Positions 1-6,055 of a DNA stretch of 10,878 bases are shown piece after piece. The stretch covers positions 1 through 10,878 of the forward strand of contig JAZKGO010000036.1 in assembly GCA_040385875.1 (NCBI GenBank), read 5' to 3'. This DNA is from JANMZR01 sp040385875 (GTDB taxonomy: Bacteria; Bacteroidota; Bacteroidia; Cytophagales; Spirosomataceae). The first letter of the stretch is position 1; each line of letters starts with the position of its first letter. The translations under genes and the position numbers were made by a program. The notes under the pieces are model-generated. The model did not search any database and was not told the origin of the DNA. It saw nothing but the letters and a program-made list of their open reading frames with translations.

Positions 1-372
1 CAACTCAATGTGGAGGATACTTTAAATGAAGGTCCAAAAATTTTAAAACAATATATGGAATACGCCCAGATGGTTTCAGATGGGAAATTTTCAAAGCAAA
101 TTACTGAAAATGAGGAAGATAGTTATGGTTTTCAGCTCAAAACTAGATTGCAAAAATCAAATGCGGCTTTATTCAATGAGCTCCCTTTTACCGATTTGGT
201 AGAAAAGCAAAATAGTCAATATTCCTCACTTTATTTAACAGACGACAACCTCTTTTTTCAAAGTCTTTCAGCCAAAGAAGCTCATGCTTATTGGCCAATT
301 AATTTTGAAAAGAAAGCCTGGAAATATAGGAAATTTTATAGTCGTGAATATTGGAAAAATCAAAGAGATTGA
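1..372 (+). CDS. C-terminal fragment of a large protein, possibly a helicase-type ATPase
   Basis: The frame is open from the first base of the window to the TGA at 370-372, so this is the 3' end of a gene that begins outside; the GTG at 10 is just an internal codon. The visible 123 residues are soluble and charged. They begin with a segment of the type 'EDTLNEGPKILKQYMEYA', which resembles the helix after the last helicase motif in large superfamily 1-like ATPases (a conserved glycine, then a 'lk-yl-yA' helix). The tail is aromatic and basic and ends in 'FYSREYWKNQRD'. No Walker motif or nuclease active site is visible in this part. The helicase assignment is a resemblance from memory, not a demonstrated domain, so treat the protein as unidentified if upstream sequence does not show helicase motifs. 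It converges on the minus-strand gene at 454-1428, sharing a hairpin terminator. Confidence 0.4.
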   Translation, partial: QLNVEDTLNEGPKILKQYMEYAQMVSDGKFSKQITENEEDSYGFQLKTRLQKSNAALFNELPFTDLVEKQNSQYSSLYLTDDNLFFQSLSAKEAHAYWPINFEKKAWKYRKFYSREYWKNQRD

Positions 373-395
373 TGATTAACTGTGAATCCGTTCGT

Positions 396-437
396 AAAAA
401 AAAGAGGCTGAATTTGTTTATCAAATTCAGCCTCTTT
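396..437. terminator. Bidirectional hairpin terminator between convergent genes
   Basis: A 16-bp perfect stem is formed by 401-416 and 422-437, with a five-base loop (tttat). On the minus strand the stem is followed by eight T residues (A-run 396-403 on plus), making a textbook intrinsic terminator for the coiled-coil gene that ends at 454. On the plus strand the stem ends in only three T residues, so termination of the gene ending at 372 should be weaker. Confidence 0.85.
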
Positions 438-453
438 AAAATGCTTCAACTTA

Positions 454-1428
454 TTATTTTATTTGAAAAGTTCCCTCTCCAATTTTAAAGCCTTCAGAAA
501 ACAGCTCAACATTGTATTTTCCAGAAGTGTATTTTTGCCCTCTTGAATAAACAATTTCGGCCAATTGATTATTATTTTTGTACAAAACTGGTTGCTTGGT
601 AGTGTACACAACCTGCTGTCCGTTGTAATTGAATATTCCAGAGCCAGTAGCTTCATCAGAAATAATGGCACCATCGGGCCCCAAAAGACGAACATAGATG
701 TCTTTTTCTTCCTGAGCCGTAAGGCTGTTGGTTGGTAAGTTAAAGGCCACCTTTATTTTATCAACTTTACCAGAACGATATTTGTCTTTATCTTTTTCAC
801 GACCACCTGATGTAATCCCATAAACCTTCACATTGGTTGCTTTCAAAGCGGCAGCCAAAGCAACTTTATCAGCCAAATTCTTATTTTCAGAACTTACCGC
901 AGTTACTTTTTCATTTAAGGAAGCTTTTTCAGACTCTAAACCAGCCTTTTGGGTTTGCAATTCAGTATTGGTACTATTCAAAGTTTGTACCTGAGTACCC
1001 AATTCAGTATTTGCCGAAAGCAAAGTTTGATTTTCCTCTTTCAACTGAGCAATCAAAGCATCTTTTTGGGTTAAAATACTCTCATAGTTTCTGATTTTTG
1101 ATTGCAAAGCTCCAGCAGAAATGGAATTGGCTTTTAAGCTGGCCTTATCTTTTTCTAGTTGCTCCTTTAACGCCATTAAATCGTCCACTTTACCACCTAA
1201 TTGATTTACCTCGGTGATTTTTAGGTCAAGCTGTGTTGATATCGAGTCAAGTTTATTTTGGCTTGAAGCCAACTCTCTTACTTTCATGTCTATCGTTGCC
1301 TCATCAGCTGATCCTTGCTGTTTTGCATCCCAAAGGCCATACCCTAAAAGAACAGCTATAACGGCTAATACTGCAGCAGCTGCCTTCCAAGTGCCTGAAC
1401 TATCCGGTTTATTTTGTTGCATTTCCAT
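454..1428 (-). CDS. Membrane-anchored coiled-coil protein of unknown function
   Basis: This 324-residue protein has three parts. Residues 15-33 form one hydrophobic segment (AAAAVLAVIAVLLGYGLW) after a short polar N-terminus, so it is an inner-membrane signal anchor with the bulk outside. Residues about 45-195 are rich in E, K, Q, L, N and S with heptad-like spacing and few prolines or aromatics, consistent with a long coiled coil; 'NTEL' recurs at about 140 and 154. Residues about 197-324 form a glycine- and aromatic-containing domain with alternating beta-like stretches, ending in 'GEGTFQIK'. Similar Bacteroidota proteins are sometimes named chromosome-partitioning proteins only because of the coiled coil; nothing here supports that role. 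A periplasmic spacer or scaffold is an inference. The start at 1428 is supported by the A-rich leader; a second ATG two codons on (1422) is possible. Two TAA codons in tandem end the frame (456-451). Divergent from the mutase gene at 1814. Confidence 0.8.
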   Translation of the reverse strand: MEMQQNKPDSSGTWKAAAAVLAVIAVLLGYGLWDAKQQGSADEATIDMKVRELASSQNKLDSISTQLDLKITEVNQLGGKVDDLMALKEQLEKDKASLKANSISAGALQSKIRNYESILTQKDALIAQLKEENQTLLSANTELGTQVQTLNSTNTELQTQKAGLESEKASLNEKVTAVSSENKNLADKVALAAALKATNVKVYGITSGGREKDKDKYRSGKVDKIKVAFNLPTNSLTAQEEKDIYVRLLGPDGAIISDEATGSGIFNYNGQQVVYTTKQPVLYKNNNQLAEIVYSRGQKYTSGKYNVELFSEGFKIGEGTFQIK

Positions 1429-1471
1429 CTTTTTTGTTTTTAAAATTAAATTGTTAAGGTGTTGTTATTAA

Positions 1472-1502
1472 TAAATTTACAAGGTTTTAACGGCTATGTC
1501 AA
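1472..1502 (-). promoter_or_regulatory. Candidate promoter of the coiled-coil gene
   Basis: Read on the minus strand there is a TTG (1502-1500), a 20-base spacer and TAAATTTA (1479-1472), which matches seven of eight positions of the Bacteroidota -7 consensus TAnnTTTG. This predicts a start of transcription near 1465 and a leader of roughly 37 bases. Based on motif and spacing only. Confidence 0.35.
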
Positions 1503-1579
1503 TTTATTTAGTACTTTTTTCGAAATAATTACTGGTCTATATTGAGTAAGCGGTAATTTATTTACCCTTCAAGATCATA

Positions 1580-1601
1580 TTTGCTACAAAAAAGTAGCAA
1601 A
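1580..1601. repeat. Perfect inverted repeat with an A6 loop
   Basis: TTTGCTAC at 1580-1587 and GTAGCAAA at 1594-1601 are exact reverse complements separated by six A residues. It lies between the two divergent promoters, about 78 bp upstream of the coiled-coil gene's -33 element and over 170 bp from the mutase promoter. It could be a protein-binding dyad or a small RNA hairpin; no adjacent T-tract makes it a terminator. Confidence 0.5.
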
Positions 1602-1775
1602 ATTCAAGCCAAAACATTGAGGCAGTGAGGTTTGTCAAAATGAGTATTATTGAAAATCTTAAAGCATTTAAACAATCAGGGTAAATTACACTGAAAGTCA
1701 GGTGTTATAAATGAGAGTTCTAGTAATTTAGTTTTTTTACATTTACTATTAAAATAAGCACATTCCAAATTTTTT

Positions 1776-1795
1776 ATTTACTTTGTACAGTAAAT
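1776..1795 (+). promoter_or_regulatory. Operator-like dyad over a candidate mutase promoter
   Basis: ATTTACT (1776-1782) and AGTAAAT (1789-1795) form a perfect 7-bp inverted repeat with a six-base centre. A -7-like element TTACTTTG (1778-1785, seven of eight to TAnnTTTG) sits inside it, though I see no good TTG at the expected -33 distance. A third copy of the half-site ATTTACT lies at 1741-1747, 35 bp upstream. A transcription-factor site controlling the mutase is plausible but inferred. Confidence 0.35.
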
Positions 1796-1813
1796 CCAAA
1801 ACTTAAAAATAGT

Positions 1814-3568
1814 ATGTCAACAGGAATAGATTCAATCACCCGCAACAATATAAATACATGGTTAAACGGTAGTTATGACCAAGATATTAAAGACAAAATT
1901 CAATCGCTTTTAGATGAAAATAAGGAAACAGACCTTATTGATTCCTTTTACAAAAATCTTGAATTTGGTACAGGTGGAATGCGTGGCGAAATGGGCGTGG
2001 GTTGCAATCGCATGAACAAATATACGGTAGGCGGAGCCACACAAGGTTTTGCTAACTATCTGAAAATGAATTTTGTAGGAGAGCAGATATCGGTGGCAAT
2101 TGCACATGATTCTCGGAATAATGCACAGTTTTTTGCCAAAACAGCCGCTGATATTTTCACCGCCAATGGAATAAAAGTCTATTTATTTGAAGCGCTAAGG
2201 CCAACACCTGAGTTGTCTTTTACCATTCGTCATTTAGGTTGTAAAGCTGGTTTGGTAGTGACTGCTTCTCACAATCCTAAGGAATATAACGGTTATAAAG
2301 CCTATTGGGATGATGGCTCACAAGTAGTGGCTCCACACGACAAAAATATTGTGGCAGAGGTGAACAAAATCACGAACGTTTCGGATATAAAATTTGCTGG
2401 AGATGATAGTCTATTAACTTATATTGGCGAAGAAATTGACAAAGAATATTTGAAAACAATCGACGCCAATTGCATTGATAAAGAGGCAATTAAGGCTCAA
2501 AAAGACCTGAAAATTGTTTATTCGTCAATACATGGGACGGGTATTACTTTAGTACCCAAAGCTTTGGCTAATTTGGGTTTTGAAAATGTACATGTGGTGC
2601 AACAACAAGCCACACCTGACGGCAATTTCCCAACAGTAGTTTACCCGAATCCAGAGGAAGCAGAGGCTTTGACTTTAGCGATGAATTTGGCCAAAAACTT
2701 GGATGCTGATTTAGTAATTGCCACTGACCCCGATGCCGATAGAGTAGGGGCTGCAGTAAAAAATGCAAAAGGAGAATGGCAGCTTTTAAATGGCAATCAA
2801 ATGGCGAGTTTGATAGTCTATTATTTGTTAAAAGCATGGAAAAAAGCAGGAAAATTAACTGGAAAGGAATTTGTGGCCAAAACCATTGTGACCACCGAAA
2901 TTATTGATAAAATGTGTGAAAACCAGGGAGTTAAGTGCTATAATACTCTTACTGGGTTTAAATATATTGCAGCGGTGATTCGTGAATTGGAAGGGAAAGA
3001 ACAATTTATTGGCGGTGGCGAAGAAAGCTACGGCTATTTAATTGGCGATGCCGTGCGTGACAAAGATGCCGTAGCCGCCTGTGCCATGATAGCTGAATTG
3101 ACTGCTTATGCCAAAAACAATGGCAAAAGCCTATTCGACTTCCTAACAGAGATGTATATGGAAAACGGCTTTTATTATGAAGGCCTGATTTCACTCACCA
3201 AAAAAGGCAAAGCTGGTGCCGATGAAATTCAACAAATGATGGCGAATTTCCGTGCCAATCCACCTGCTTCGGTGGCTGGTTCTGAGCCGATTGAAGTAAT
3301 TGATTATGCCAATCTCACCAAAAAAGATCTCAAAACAGGGACTGTCACAAACATACCTGAAGGAATGGGAATGGAAAAAAGCAATGTGATACAATTGGTA
3401 TTGGCTGATGGTACAAAAGTATCGGCTCGTCCGTCAGGCACAGAGCCCAAAATTAAATTCTATTGCTCAGTAAATGAGCCACTTACCTCCCCATCAGATT
3501 TTGATGCTGTTTTGCAAAAATTGAAAGATAAAGTAGGTAGAATTCAGGTGGATTTGGGCTTGGTGTAA
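1814..3568 (+). CDS. Phospho-sugar mutase (phosphoglucomutase/phosphomannomutase family)
   Basis: This is a complete 584-residue alpha-D-phosphohexomutase, the usual length for the PGM2-like bacterial branch. All four family signatures are present in order: the catalytic phosphoserine loop TASHNPKEYNGYK with Ser152; the metal-binding loop DPDADR at 305-310; the sugar-specificity loop GGGEESYGY at about 400-408; and the phosphate-binding loop RPSGTEPK at 539-546. The N-terminal 'FGTGGMRGEMG' at 51-61 is also typical. The enzyme moves phosphate between C1 and C6 of a hexose (glucose-1-P/glucose-6-P, and perhaps mannose phosphates) through a glucose-1,6-bisphosphate intermediate in the cytosol, feeding glycogen, nucleotide-sugar and envelope polysaccharide synthesis. 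The GEES-type loop fits glucose/mannose use, but exact preference cannot be read from sequence. It appears monocistronic: divergent promoter upstream and a strong terminator at 3654-3689. The ATG at 1814 follows an AT-rich leader without a Shine-Dalgarno box. Confidence 0.95.
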   Translation: MSTGIDSITRNNINTWLNGSYDQDIKDKIQSLLDENKETDLIDSFYKNLEFGTGGMRGEMGVGCNRMNKYTVGGATQGFANYLKMNFVGEQISVAIAHDSRNNAQFFAKTAADIFTANGIKVYLFEALRPTPELSFTIRHLGCKAGLVVTASHNPKEYNGYKAYWDDGSQVVAPHDKNIVAEVNKITNVSDIKFAGDDSLLTYIGEEIDKEYLKTIDANCIDKEAIKAQKDLKIVYSSIHGTGITLVPKALANLGFENVHVVQQQATPDGNFPTVVYPNPEEAEALTLAMNLAKNLDADLVIATDPDADRVGAAVKNAKGEWQLLNGNQMASLIVYYLLKAWKKAGKLTGKEFVAKTIVTTEIIDKMCENQGVKCYNTLTGFKYIAAVIRELEGKEQFIGGGEESYGYLIGDAVRDKDAVAACAMIAELTAYAKNNGKSLFDFLTEMYMENGFYYEGLISLTKKGKAGADEIQQMMANFRANPPASVAGSEPIEVIDYANLTKKDLKTGTVTNIPEGMGMEKSNVIQLVLADGTKVSARPSGTEPKIKFYCSVNEPLTSPSDFDAVLQKLKDKVGRIQVDLGLV

Positions 3569-3578
3569 AATTGTCTGA

Positions 3579-3641
3579 ATCAGGATTTACTGGATTAGGG
3601 ATTGAAAATCCTGAAAATCAAAAAATCCATTGAATCCTGAT
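3579..3641. repeat. Imperfect nested hairpin built from AATCC/GGATT units
   Basis: The arms 3579-3596 and 3624-3641 pair over 18 positions with one mismatch and one G-T pair. Inside, GGATT (3599-3603) and AATCC (3607-3611) form a second small hairpin. The motif CAGGATT/AATCCTG and its relatives occur several times in 63 bp. I recall such CAGGATT-rich sequences as recurrent intergenic elements in several phyla, so this may be one copy of a dispersed repeat; only one copy is visible here. It lies between the mutase stop codon and its terminator, so it would be in the mRNA 3' end. Confidence 0.55.
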
Positions 3642-3653
3642 ACAAATTTTTTT

Positions 3654-3689
3654 AACGCAGGAAGGGTTTAAAACCTCTCCTGCGTTTTT
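3654..3689 (+). terminator. Rho-independent terminator of the mutase gene
   Basis: AACGCAGGA (3654-3662) pairs perfectly with TCCTGCGTT (3678-3686). The stem continues inward after one mismatch through GGGTT/AACCT (one G-T pair) to a three-base loop. A run of T at 3685-3689 follows directly, giving a plus-strand intrinsic terminator. Confidence 0.8.
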
Positions 3690-3736
3690 GGTTTCATGAA
3701 TTCGGTTATTAAATTAAATGATAATTATTCGAAAAA

Positions 3737-3751
3737 TTACACGTATATTTG
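3737..3751 (+). promoter_or_regulatory. Toxin-antitoxin promoter -7 element with overlapping operator copy
   Basis: TATATTTG at 3744-3751 is an exact match to the Bacteroidota -7 consensus TAnnTTTG, 30 bp before the antitoxin ATG; no good -33 TTG is visible at the expected distance. TTACACGTATAT at 3737-3748 overlaps it and matches the 12-bp palindrome at 3769-3780 in ten of twelve positions. A repressor bound here would cover the promoter. Confidence 0.5.
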
Positions 3752-3768
3752 TAAATAAAATTTAATTA

Positions 3769-3780
3769 TTATACGTATAA
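3769..3780. promoter_or_regulatory. Palindromic operator candidate abutting the antitoxin start
   Basis: TTATACGTATAA is a perfect 12-bp palindrome ending at the base before the antitoxin ATG. A near copy lies exactly 32 bp upstream (3737-3748), about three helical turns, on the same face of the DNA. Such paired sites fit cooperative binding by ribbon-helix-helix antitoxin dimers; that the encoded antitoxin binds here is inference. Confidence 0.5.
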
Positions 3781-4035
3781 ATGGGCAAAATTAAGCTAAC
3801 CTTATCCATTGACGATGCACTGATAATGCAGGCGAAGGCTTTTGCTAAAAGTAAAAATCAAAGCCTTTCCAAAACCATTGAAGACTATATTTCAAGTTTT
3901 ACTTCTGTAAAGGTAAATGTTGATGAAATAAACTCAGAAGCCGAAAAACTAAGAGGAATTGCAAAATCAAGACTTTCGAGTAAAACAGATAAGGAAATAA
4001 AAGAAATGATGTATTTTGATAAGCATGGGGTATGA
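3781..4035 (+). CDS. DUF6364-type ribbon-helix-helix antitoxin
   Basis: The 84-residue protein begins with a beta strand 'KIKLTLSIDDALI' followed by two helices ('MQAKAFAKSKNQ', 'LSKTIEDYISSF'), the ribbon-helix-helix layout of DUF6364 antitoxins. The C-terminal part (about 50-84), with 'EAEKLRGIAKSRL', would be the segment that wraps the toxin; the 'LRGI' element is typical of this family. Its stop codon overlaps the start of the PIN-domain gene in ATGA (4032-4035), so the two are translationally coupled with antitoxin first, the normal order for type II systems. As known for RHH antitoxins, it should repress its own promoter, and the two palindromes at 3737-3780 are the obvious sites. The family assignment rests on sequence pattern and context. 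Confidence 0.8.
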   Translation: MGKIKLTLSIDDALIMQAKAFAKSKNQSLSKTIEDYISSFTSVKVNVDEINSEAEKLRGIAKSRLSSKTDKEIKEMMYFDKHGV

Positions 4036-4460
4036 AAATATTTTTTGATACCAATGTAATTCTAGATTGGCTACTCGATAGAACCAACAACTATGCTTTT
4101 GAAGCAACTGAATTAATTAATTTTGCCATTCAAAAACAAATTGAAATTTATATATCATCAGGTTCAATGTTTACTATTGCCTATGTGTTGGAACGGTCAG
4201 GAAAAAAAGGAGAAACTCTGAAAGCGTTATTAACAAGAATTTTAGAATTATTCAAAATTCAATCAACTGATGAAACACCATTTCAACTTGCTTGCCAATC
4301 TAAATTTAAAGATATGGAAGATGCATTTCAATATGAAATTGCAATGTTTAATAACAACCTAAATTATTTTGTAACAGGTAATTTGAAAGAATTTAGAAAT
4401 AACGCCGTTGGGAATTTACCCGTGATTACACCTAAACAAATGCTCAAATTATTGGCATAA
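4032..4460 (+). CDS. PIN-domain ribonuclease toxin (VapC-like)
   Basis: This 142-residue protein is the length of a single PIN domain. It starts with 'MKIFFDTNVILDWLLDR', where Asp6 is the first metal ligand. 'FKDMEDAFQYEIA' carries the central acidic residues (Asp94, Asp97, Glu102), and 'YFVTGNLKEF' (112-121) is the last active-site strand. The segment 'ISSGSMFTIAYVLER' (41-55) corresponds to the second strand/helix; the Glu of classical VapC proteins is not at that place, as I recall for the PIN_3-like subfamily common in Bacteroidota. The last strand has 'TGN' where many relatives have 'TRN' or 'TRD'. PIN toxins are Mg-dependent RNases cleaving tRNA, rRNA or mRNA; the target here is unknown. 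No frameshift or truncation is seen, so the pair looks functional. It is co-transcribed with the antitoxin at 3781. Confidence 0.85.
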   Translation: MKIFFDTNVILDWLLDRTNNYAFEATELINFAIQKQIEIYISSGSMFTIAYVLERSGKKGETLKALLTRILELFKIQSTDETPFQLACQSKFKDMEDAFQYEIAMFNNNLNYFVTGNLKEFRNNAVGNLPVITPKQMLKLLA

Positions 4461-4480
4461 ATATTTCATTTGCACTCGCT

Positions 4481-4527
4481 GGTCGAGATTTGTAATTTCA
4501 ACCTTAGATAAATTGGATTTGTAATCC
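4481..4527. repeat. Two tandem REP-like hairpins with a shared ATTTGTAAT tip
   Basis: The first hairpin pairs 4481-4490 with 4494-4503 (ten positions, one mismatch, one G-T) around TGT. The second pairs GGATT (4515-4519) with AATCC (4523-4527), again around TGT. Both share the tip GATTTGTAAT, which recurs 30 bp apart. Such GATTTGTAATC hairpins resemble REP-like elements I recall from Bacteroidota spacers. They occupy most of the 76-bp spacer between the PIN gene and the next gene. Confidence 0.55.
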
Positions 4528-4536
4528 TCAAAAAAA

Positions 4537-5040
4537 ATGCAAAAATCCCCAGCTCAAAAGCAATATCAAACTAACAAAGATTTTCTGAAAAAACTGAAAG
4601 CTAAATCTCCCAAAGATTTGGATGATCAGTTTCGGGGTTTGCATGACGAGGCTTTTCAAAAAATCGATTGTTTGGACTGCGGCAATTGCTGTAAAACTAC
4701 CAGCCCCATTTTTATCGATACCGACGTTGATCGGATTGCTAAACATCTGAAAATGAGCCCATCTGCATTTACGCAAAAGTATTTACGAGTGGATGAAGAT
4801 AATTTTCAAGTATTAAAAACTGCCCCATGTGCCTTTTTGGGAGAGGATAATTATTGTCACATTTATGAAGTACGCCCCCGTGCTTGCCGTGAATACCCCC
4901 ATACCAATCGCAAGCGAATGAGTCAAATATTGGATTTGACATTGGAAAATACAATGATTTGTCCGGCTGTAGAACAAATAGTGGAAAAATTAAAAGCCAT
5001 TTATCCTATTGATAAAAATTTGAAAGGTAGAATTCATTAG
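4537..5040 (+). CDS. YkgJ-type CxxCxxCC cysteine-cluster protein
   Basis: The 167-residue protein carries the hallmark cysteine cluster 'CLDCGNCCKT' (Cys45, Cys48, Cys51, Cys52) of the YkgJ/UPF0153 family (PF03692), then Cys98 ('APCAFL'), Cys107 ('NYCHIYEVRPRACREYP' with Cys117) and Cys142 ('MICPAV'). The spacing of these eight cysteines and the 'YEVRPRACREYP' motif match the family. The cysteines are thought to bind zinc or an iron-sulfur centre; no substrate is established, so no function is assigned. It has no signal peptide and should be cytosolic. The N-terminal 40 residues are a charged helical extension. The start ATG at 4537 follows a run of seven A residues, typical for this genome. 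It is separated from the toxin-antitoxin pair by two REP-like hairpins and from the next gene by 63 bp containing a candidate promoter, so it may be a single-gene unit. Confidence 0.85.
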   Translation: MQKSPAQKQYQTNKDFLKKLKAKSPKDLDDQFRGLHDEAFQKIDCLDCGNCCKTTSPIFIDTDVDRIAKHLKMSPSAFTQKYLRVDEDNFQVLKTAPCAFLGEDNYCHIYEVRPRACREYPHTNRKRMSQILDLTLENTMICPAVEQIVEKLKAIYPIDKNLKGRIH

Positions 5041-5055
5041 CCATTTCACACGATT

Positions 5056-5085
5056 TTTGTGTATTAATTCGTTGTCTTACCTTTA
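5056..5085 (+). promoter_or_regulatory. Candidate promoter of the membrane-TPR gene
   Basis: TTTG at 5056-5059 and TACCTTTA at 5078-5085 (seven of eight to TAnnTTTG) are separated by 18 bases, the usual Bacteroidota -33/-7 geometry. This gives a start near 5092 and a very short leader before the ATG at 5104, which also argues against the alternative TTG start at 5098. Motif-based only. Confidence 0.35.
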
Positions 5086-5103
5086 TGCTATAATATTTTG
5101 TTC

Positions 5104-5955
5104 ATGAATAGTAATCCGCCTAAGTCAACTAAATTAATCGAGAGCAACCACTATAACTGGCCCCTATATATTTTTGGGATTGGCCTAATTGTATACTATA
5201 TTTTTTGTTGGCAATCGGGTATTAATCAAGTAATTAACTGGCAGATAATGAGTCAGTTAGAAGATACTACGGCCATAATAGACCACTTTACTATTGGCAA
5301 CCAAAGCTTTGAAATACCCGCTAAAGTTTTCTATGTGATGGAGCAATATATGGCTTCGCCAATGGACATTAATCTGACTGGCAGTTGGGTTTGGCTATCG
5401 ATTTTTACCGTTGGGATTAGCCTTGTCGCTGCGACAACCGCCCAACTAAAAAATTATTGGTATCTGGCCGCAAGCACCTGTATAATCGTAATCATTGTAA
5501 GTTTAAGTATTGATGAGCTTTTTGGTCAAACCAATTATTTGTATTCAGGGGTTATTCTATTTGCTTTTATATCAATCAGTTATCTTTTCAATTGGTATTT
5601 TACAAAAGCCAATTTGGCAATCCGATTTTTAACATTCTTAAGCTTTTTTGTTTTTTTAGGTTTAGGGATTCACTTTTTTGCAAGCGAACCACTCCCTTTT
5701 TTGTTATTGACAGCCAAATCAATACCAGCCGCTTTAGTGTTGGTGACACTGTTCATTTTTTTTATTGCTTACGACATTATTTTAGCAGTTTTGAATTTAT
5801 CCACCAAAGGTGGAGGAAGCCATAGTTTGCTCAATTTTTCAATATTTACACTCATTTACTTAATCAACTTAGGGCTTACTTATTTGCATAATATCAATTA
5901 TCTCAATTGGGAAATGTTGTATTTGAGTCCTTTTCTTATTCTATTGATTTCCAGT
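5104..5955 (+). CDS. Polytopic membrane protein, N-terminal part, cut by an assembly gap
   Basis: The frame runs 284 codons from ATG 5104 into the run of N without a stop. An in-frame TTG at 5098 adds only two residues and is unlikely. I count about eight hydrophobic segments: near 20-38, 95-112, 118-135, 146-164, 173-192, 205-230 (possibly two), 246-261 and 271-284. A loop of about 55 residues (40-94, 'INQVINWQIMSQLEDTTAI...') between the first two is polar and probably extracytoplasmic. I recognise no catalytic motif of a transporter, glycosyltransferase or protease. The sequence after the gap starts mid-frame with a last membrane segment and TPR-like helices, so this is probably the N-terminal half of one membrane-TPR protein, ending at 7408. 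From memory, Cytophagales encode long uncharacterised proteins of this layout; that is not verified here. Confidence 0.75.
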
Positions 5956-6055
5956 NNNNNNNNNNNNNNNNNNNNNNNNNNNNNNNNNNNNNNNNNNNNN
6001 NNNNNNNNNNNNNNNNNNNNNNNNNNNNNNNNNNNNNNNNNNNNNNNNNNNNNNN
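5956..6055. other. 100-N scaffold gap inside a gene
   Basis: Exactly 100 N bases, the customary placeholder for a gap of unknown length. The frame entering it ends on a complete codon at 5955, and the frame leaving it begins a codon at 6056. If both belong to one gene the true missing length must be a multiple of three, which 100 is not, so the apparent frame change is an artefact of the placeholder. Confidence 0.95.

Larger units (their letters stand above)
1429..1813. other. 385-bp divergent intergenic region
   Basis: No gene was found here. It holds the candidate promoters of both flanking genes, a hairpin at 1580-1601 (8-bp stem around six A residues), a small 5-bp stem at 1552-1566, and a dyad at 1776-1795 over the mutase promoter. 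A 14-codon frame at 1640-1684 was seen but has no support as a gene. At 385 bp the region is long for two simple promoters, so an unrecognised small RNA or further regulatory sites cannot be excluded. Confidence 0.6.

Noticed and set aside
837..1094. 85-codon plus-strand frame inside the coiled-coil gene
   Set aside because: It is the antisense of a low-complexity coiled-coil coding region, with composition that follows from that; no independent support.
1640..1684. 14-codon frame MSIIENLKAFKQSG in the divergent spacer
   Set aside because: Too short to judge, with no promoter, leader or recognisable family; AT-rich spacers give such frames by chance.
2568..2837. 89-codon minus-strand frame inside the mutase gene
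   Set aside because: Antisense to highly conserved mutase motifs; no start context or homology pattern.
3737..3780. Start of a CRISPR or tandem repeat array
   Set aside because: Only two imperfect 12-bp copies, palindromic and placed at a promoter; operator sites explain them better. No array exists elsewhere in the window.
5592..5825. 77-codon plus-strand frame inside the membrane protein
   Set aside because: Alternative frame of a hydrophobic coding region; the main frame is longer and has coherent membrane segments.
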